Source: Treponema sp. (GTDB lineage Bacteria; Spirochaetota; Spirochaetia; Treponematales; Breznakiellaceae). Taken from it: DNA of 16,245 bases. A model generated the notes under the pieces. The model was not told the DNA's origin, searched no databases, and saw only the letters and a list, made by a program, of their open reading frames with translations. Location of the stretch: assembly GCA_031259035.1 (NCBI GenBank), contig JAIRLZ010000212.1, positions 1-16,245 of the forward strand, in the 5' to 3' direction. The translations under genes and the position numbers were made by a program. This document shows, piece after piece, positions 12,314 to 16,245 of the stretch. Every line of letters begins with the position of its first letter. The first letter of the stretch is position 1.

Positions 12314-13605
12314 TGGCGAATGATAATTTTGTTTTAGGTTTGGACATCGGTACAACTAAAACATGCGCCATGATTGGCGAGCCTAATGAGCGGGGTCACG
12401 TTGAGATTATCGGCGTGGGAATATGCCCCTCAACCGGGCTGAGAAAAGGGGTTGTGGTAAATATAGAGGCGACCGTTCAATCAATACGGAATGCGGTTGA
12501 CGCCGCTGAATTGATGAGCGGGCATGAAGTGCGGATGTGTTGGCCCGGCATCGGCGGGAATCACATTGAAGGCATTAATTCTCGCGGGGTGGTCGGGGTT
12601 ACCGGAAGGAATAAAGACAACAAAAATTTGAAGGAAATCGCGCAGAGTGATATAGATCGCGTCATAGACGCCGCAAAAGCCGTGGCAATCCCGATGGACA
12701 GGCGCATTTTACAGGTCATTCCCCAGAGCTTTATCGTTGATGATCAAAAAGGCATCCGCGATCCGCTCAACATGATTGGCGTGCGTCTTGAGTCTGAGGT
12801 GCATCTTATCACCTGCTCCGTCACCAGCGAGCAAAATCTCATCAAATGCGTCAATGGCGCGAAGCTCGTGGCGAATGAAGTTGTGTTGCAGACGCTCGCC
12901 GCAGGCAGATCGGCGCTTACACCGGAAGAAATGGAGATGGGTGTGGCGCTCATTGATTTAGGCGGCGGCACCACTGACGTCTTGGTCTATTTGGACGGCG
13001 TGCCTTTCTCCAACGCCTCAATACCGGTGGGGAGTACGCTTATCACAAGCGATATTTCAAAAGTGAAGGCCGTTTCTTACGAAATAGCGGAGAAACTCAA
13101 GATAGAGGACGGTTGTTGCTGGGAAGGCGTCATGGACACCGACACGGATATTCCGGTGCCTGGCGTCGGCGGAAGGCCTCCGATGCTCATACCGCGTTCT
13201 CAGATTCTAGCCATCATACGTCCCAGAATGGAAGAAATTTTTATGATGGTGAAGGAGAAACTCGACAAGATTTACTATAGATCGCTTGGAGCCGGGGTGG
13301 TGCTTACCGGTGGCGGCGCTCTTTTGGCGGGAGCCGCCGAACTTGCGGCGCATATCTTTAAGGCGCCGGTGCGCATAGGGATCCCTCTTCCCATCGCTGG
13401 TCTTGCCGGCGAGTACCGCAGCCCTATTTTTTCAACAGCCGTCGGACTGCTTCTTTTAGGATTTGAGCGCGAACGACAGTTTTACATACCGGCGAGTCCG
13501 GAATCGGATGTACATGCTCCACGTCCGGCGCGTGAAAAGAGAACCTCGTCCGAACCTTCCATCATCCACAAGTTTTTCGAATGGCTTGGAAATGATTTTG
13601 TGTAA
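12313..13605 (+). CDS. ftsA: Cell division protein FtsA, actin-like membrane tether for FtsZ
   Basis: A 430-residue cytoplasmic ATP-binding protein that forms filaments and anchors FtsZ to the inner membrane. Actin-fold marks: phosphate-1 loop GLDIGTTKTC (9-18), phosphate-2 DLGGGTTD (215-222) and adenosine motif TGGGA (332-336). The 1C (SHS2) insert runs roughly 85-165 with GGNHIEGINSRGVV. The C-terminal residues IIHKFFEWLGNDFV form the amphipathic membrane-targeting helix preceded by a charged linker, as in the family. AAAGGAGG lies 11 nt before the ATG, a strong ribosome site inside the end of ftsQ. A separate promoter precedes ftsZ, so FtsA and FtsZ levels can differ. Length is normal. Confidence 0.96.
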   Translation: MANDNFVLGLDIGTTKTCAMIGEPNERGHVEIIGVGICPSTGLRKGVVVNIEATVQSIRNAVDAAELMSGHEVRMCWPGIGGNHIEGINSRGVVGVTGRNKDNKNLKEIAQSDIDRVIDAAKAVAIPMDRRILQVIPQSFIVDDQKGIRDPLNMIGVRLESEVHLITCSVTSEQNLIKCVNGAKLVANEVVLQTLAAGRSALTPEEMEMGVALIDLGGGTTDVLVYLDGVPFSNASIPVGSTLITSDISKVKAVSYEIAEKLKIEDGCCWEGVMDTDTDIPVPGVGGRPPMLIPRSQILAIIRPRMEEIFMMVKEKLDKIYYRSLGAGVVLTGGGALLAGAAELAAHIFKAPVRIGIPLPIAGLAGEYRSPIFSTAVGLLLLGFERERQFYIPASPESDVHAPRPAREKRTSSEPSIIHKFFEWLGNDFV

Positions 13606-13641
13606 AATATGGTTAATATGTCGGCTTGCGGTAAAACCCTC

Positions 13642-13670
13642 TTGATACTAATCGAAAAAGACTCTATAAT
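13642..13670 (+). promoter_or_regulatory. Promoter of ftsZ
   Basis: TTGATA (13642-13647), exactly 17 bp, then TATAAT (13665-13670), in the gap after ftsA. Transcription is expected near 13677, leaving a leader of about 17 nt that contains the ftsZ ribosome site (GGAGG 13683-13687). Confidence 0.75.
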
Positions 13671-13693
13671 AGGGAAAAATGGGGAGGGGGTGT

Positions 13694-14863
13694 ATGAATG
13701 TCGAAGTGCTTGATGAGAAAGTCTTAAATCCAACACCTGCTTATATTAAAGTGATCGGCACAGGAGGAGGAGGTTCCAATGCGGTCAACCGTATGATCGA
13801 ATGCGGACTTCACGGGGTGGAATTTATCGTCGCCAACACCGACGTCCAGGACTTGAACAAATGCAAGGCGAATATCAAGGTGCAGATTGGATCAAAGCTG
13901 ACCAAGGGGCTTGGGGCGGGCGGAAAGCCTGAAATCGGAGAAAAAGCCGCAAATGAGGATAGGGAAAAGATAGCCGACGTCTTGCGCGGGGCGAATCTGG
14001 TTTTTGTAACTGCGGGTATGGGGGGCGGCACCGGTACGGGTTCGGCTCCGGTTATCGCGCAGATTGGACGGGAGGTGGGGGCGCTCACCGTTGGCGTGGT
14101 GACAAAACCCTTCGATTTTGAGGGGCGCCATCGGATGCATCTCGCCGAAGAAGGCATTGTCAAACTGAGGCAAGCGGTTGATACGCTCGTTGTAATACCC
14201 AACCAGCATCTGTTGAGCATCGTGGGAAGGAACACTCCCATTATAGAAGCCTTTCTCAAGGCGGACGACGTGCTTCGTCAGGCGGTGCAGGGTATTTCCG
14301 ACATCATTACCGGAACCGGGCTTATCAATGTTGATTTTGCGGATTTTGAAACCACCATCAAGGAACAGGGCGAGGCTTTGATGGGTATAGGGTACGGCGT
14401 CGGCGACAACCGCGTCGCGGACGCGACGTCATCGGCCATTGACAACCCTTTGCTTGAAGACACTTCCATTGAAGGCGCGACTCGAATTCTGGTTAATGTT
14501 ACCGGCGACAAAAACTTCGCCCTAACCGAACTTGACGAAGCGGTCAGGATCATCACGGCTAACGCCGATCCGGACGCCATTATCATCGCTGGCGCGAGTC
14601 AGGACTTGACGCTGGACAATCAGTTGCGGGTGACGGTTATTGCGACAGGGTTTCAGAAAAATAAGGAACAAAAGACCGAAAAACCAGGCGGAAACGCCGG
14701 GGTAAAGAAAAGTGGAGATTTCATCAAATCTGATGAATGGGGGGACATTCTTGGAGGCGGCAAGCATTCATCTGGCGGCGGTTCTCCAGGCAGGCCCAAC
14801 ATCTTTACCGAAGACGAGCTTGAGAAACCGGCTATCCTACGGAAACAAATGGGCGGTATGTAA
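13694..14863 (+). CDS. ftsZ: Cell division protein FtsZ, tubulin-like GTPase
   Basis: A 389-residue protein that polymerises with GTP into the division ring. It has VIGTGGGGSNAVNRM (20-34), the tubulin signature GGGTGTG (110-116), VTKPFDFEG (136-144) and the T7 synergy loop NVDFAD (212-217), whose Asp residues complete the GTPase site of the next subunit. A variable glycine/lysine-rich linker covers about 325-370, and the C-terminal peptide EDELEKPAILRKQ (near 372-384) resembles the conserved D-x-P-x-F-L-R tail that binds FtsA, with ILRK in place of FLRR. I set the start at ATG 13694, not an in-frame ATG at 13679, because GGAGG is 6 bases before 13694 and the homologous core begins soon after. 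It is expressed from its own promoter. Confidence 0.97.
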   Translation: MNVEVLDEKVLNPTPAYIKVIGTGGGGSNAVNRMIECGLHGVEFIVANTDVQDLNKCKANIKVQIGSKLTKGLGAGGKPEIGEKAANEDREKIADVLRGANLVFVTAGMGGGTGTGSAPVIAQIGREVGALTVGVVTKPFDFEGRHRMHLAEEGIVKLRQAVDTLVVIPNQHLLSIVGRNTPIIEAFLKADDVLRQAVQGISDIITGTGLINVDFADFETTIKEQGEALMGIGYGVGDNRVADATSSAIDNPLLEDTSIEGATRILVNVTGDKNFALTELDEAVRIITANADPDAIIIAGASQDLTLDNQLRVTVIATGFQKNKEQKTEKPGGNAGVKKSGDFIKSDEWGDILGGGKHSSGGGSPGRPNIFTEDELEKPAILRKQMGGM

Positions 14864-14958
14864 CGTTCGCTGAGTCAGGGCTTGTAAGCCTCTTTTCAAA
14901 TTTCTAAAATTTTCATTTAAAAACCCCGAATAATTGAAAGATTTCGAAGGGTAGAAAT

Positions 14959-15849
14959 TTGCAAAGCATACTGGAAAAATACCGGACAAGACTCGTCGCA
15001 ATGGAACGCCACTCCGCGCTTACCGCTTCAACGTATGAGTCAGAGATTCAAATTTTTTTGCAATGGCTTGACAGCGAGTCTCTTGACATATCCCACATCC
15101 ATGCGGTGGATCTGAGCGCATATCTTGAAAAAAGGCGCTCAGTCAACAATATAGACGGGCGCACCGCCGCGAAAGTCATTTCGGTTTTGCGTTCTTTTTT
15201 TCGCTTTTTGATTGATGAGAACGTCAGAACCGACAATCCGGCTGATATTCTTGAAATGCCGAAACGTCCGGAACATCTGCCGGCGGTGTTGAGCAAGGAA
15301 ACGGTTGACCGTATGCTTGAGTTGGTCGATACGAAAACGCCGTTCGGCATTCGCAACCGGACCATCTACGAGTTTATCTATTCATCAGGGTTGCGTATTT
15401 CCGAGACGGTTTCCCTTAACTGCAATGACATAGCGCCGGAAGGCATTGTGAAAGTGCTTGGCAAGGGCGGAAAGGAGCGGCTGGTGGTGTTCGGCGAGCA
15501 GGCTAAGGCGTGGCTCAAACGGTATCTTGACGAAGCGCGTCCCAAACTGACCGGAAAGAAGCCCTCGAAAGCCCTTTTTTTAAGCAAAAATGGCAAAAGG
15601 CTTTCAAGAAAGGGCATATGGAAGAATTACGCGCTGATTGCGGAGATTGCGGGCATTAGTTCCAAACTGCATACGTTGCGGCATACCTTTGCGACTGAGC
15701 TGTTGGCTGGCGGCGCCGATCTGCGGAGTGTGCAGGAGCTTTTGGGCCACGCGGATTTAACCACAACGCAGATTTACACGCACGTGAATTCCCGTCTTAA
15801 AGAGAGTCACAAGCAATTTTTGCCAAAATTAAAGGAATGGAAAAAGTAA
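14959..15849 (+). CDS. xerD: Tyrosine recombinase of the XerC/XerD family
   Basis: A 296-residue site-specific recombinase, the normal Xer length. By family it resolves chromosome dimers at dif in the division septum. The N-terminal SAM-like DNA-binding domain spans about 1-100 (YESEIQIFLQWL, VISVLRSFFRFL). The catalytic domain keeps all six residues: Arg146 (SSGLRISE), Lys172 (GKGGKERL), His238 and Arg241 (LHTLRHTF), His264 (LLGHADL) and nucleophile Tyr273 (QIYTHV). XerC and XerD cannot be split with certainty from sequence alone, so the symbol is a best guess. The start is TTG 14959, with GAAGGG a few bases upstream; no ATG or GTG precedes the first domain in frame. It follows ftsZ by 95 bp, co-directional, a fitting place for a division-linked recombinase. 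Confidence 0.9.
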   Translation: MQSILEKYRTRLVAMERHSALTASTYESEIQIFLQWLDSESLDISHIHAVDLSAYLEKRRSVNNIDGRTAAKVISVLRSFFRFLIDENVRTDNPADILEMPKRPEHLPAVLSKETVDRMLELVDTKTPFGIRNRTIYEFIYSSGLRISETVSLNCNDIAPEGIVKVLGKGGKERLVVFGEQAKAWLKRYLDEARPKLTGKKPSKALFLSKNGKRLSRKGIWKNYALIAEIAGISSKLHTLRHTFATELLAGGADLRSVQELLGHADLTTTQIYTHVNSRLKESHKQFLPKLKEWKK

Positions 15850-15858
15850 GGAGGCGGA

Positions 15859-16245
15859 ATGAAAAAAGAAACCATTATAGGCGTCATGGTGATCGCCGTC
15901 ATCGCTCTGCTTGTCATCGGCGGCGCCACGTTGCGAAAAATATTGGCCCGTTCCCAGGAAGCGGAGAGGATAGCCGATATAAGCAACAGCAAAAACGCGC
16001 AAACTATTGACGATCTCAAAAGAACCATCGCCGCATATGAAAACCAACTGGAGCAGTTTATCAAGGCAAGCGCAAAATCCGGAACGTATTGGAAAATACT
16101 CGCCGCCCGGTTGCAGGACAAAAATCAGCATGGCGAAGCATTGGAAGCCCTGCAAAACGCCATCCAATACAATCCCGAAGATACGGCTCTCTTTTACATG
16201 ACCGGCGTTTCCGCTGGCGTCATGGCGAAATCGGAGTTGGATTTT
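15859..16245 (+). CDS. Membrane-anchored TPR protein, N-terminal part
   Basis: 129 codons open to the right edge of the window. The ATG at 15859 has AAGGAGG eight bases upstream of it and lies 9 bases after the xer stop, so it is probably translated from the same mRNA. Residues 5-25 (TIIGVMVIAVIALLVIGGATL) are an uncleaved membrane helix. About 36-70 is a charged helix (EAERIADISNSK...LKRTIAAYENQLEQFI), possibly coiled coil. About 75-110 (TYWKILAARLQDKNQHGEALEALQNAIQYNP) is a clear tetratricopeptide unit, with another beginning after it (DTALFYMTGV). Role unknown; an envelope-tethered protein-interaction scaffold is the most that can be inferred. Confidence 0.85.
   Translation, partial: MKKETIIGVMVIAVIALLVIGGATLRKILARSQEAERIADISNSKNAQTIDDLKRTIAAYENQLEQFIKASAKSGTYWKILAARLQDKNQHGEALEALQNAIQYNPEDTALFYMTGVSAGVMAKSELDF

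Noticed and set aside
14875..14896. Small GGCTT/AAGCC hairpin with T-run after ftsZ
   Set aside because: Five-base stem with an interrupted T-tract is too weak to call a terminator.
14897..14961. 8-bp inverted repeat (CAAATTTC/GAAATTTG) that would cover the xer TTG start
   Set aside because: Short, AT-only pairing over a 49-nt spacer; expected by chance in AT-rich intergenic DNA.

Overview
The window looks like chromosomal DNA of a spirochaete close to Treponema, most plausibly a gut (termite-type) treponeme. This is an inference from several signs. The lipoproteins have permissive lipoboxes (LISC, LPSGC). There is an ftsQ-ftsA-ftsZ-xer run with no mur genes beside it. A 14-base poly-G tract sits in a surface-glycan-type glycosyltransferase gene. 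The base composition is moderate. A complete cytoplasmic GH67 alpha-glucuronidase fits an animal that digests xylan. No rRNA, tRNA, CRISPR array or intact transposase gene was found.

Layout. At 1-121 (minus) is the start of a short-chain-dehydrogenase-like gene. It is divergent from dacA (311-1519, plus), a D,D-carboxypeptidase. Their shared intergenic region carries three strong inverted repeats, two of which look like intrinsic terminators placed in front of dacA. Converging on dacA is a minus-strand series that starts at 5955: a TPR lipoprotein, a GT4-type glycosyltransferase ending in the poly-G tract, a beta-propeller lipoprotein, and a bifunctional NAD(P)HX repair enzyme (nnr). An AT-rich terminator-like hairpin divides this series after the glycosyltransferase.

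Divergent from it, aguA (6021-8048, plus) overlaps by 4 nt a fused radical SAM / radical-SAM-linked gene (8045-10525). Then comes about 950 bp without a convincing gene (10526-11476). It is dense with palindromes: at least two intergenic copies of a TACCCCGCC...GGCGG palindrome (a third, partial copy lies inside the 3' end of the radical SAM gene), other hairpins, a possible glycosyltransferase-25 start remnant, and a 99-bp MITE-like element. That element has perfect 15-bp terminal inverted repeats, three internal hairpins and flanking TAA direct repeats.

The right third is the division cluster. ftsQ has a promoter so close to its ATG that the mRNA may be leaderless. It is followed by ftsA (1-nt overlap), ftsZ (own promoter, strong Shine-Dalgarno), a XerC/XerD-type tyrosine recombinase, and the start of a membrane-anchored TPR protein that runs off the window.

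The best leads for something undescribed are the 99-bp cloverleaf MITE, the poly-G switch candidate in the glycosyltransferase, and the double-terminator leader of dacA. I did not find a wholly new multi-gene system.
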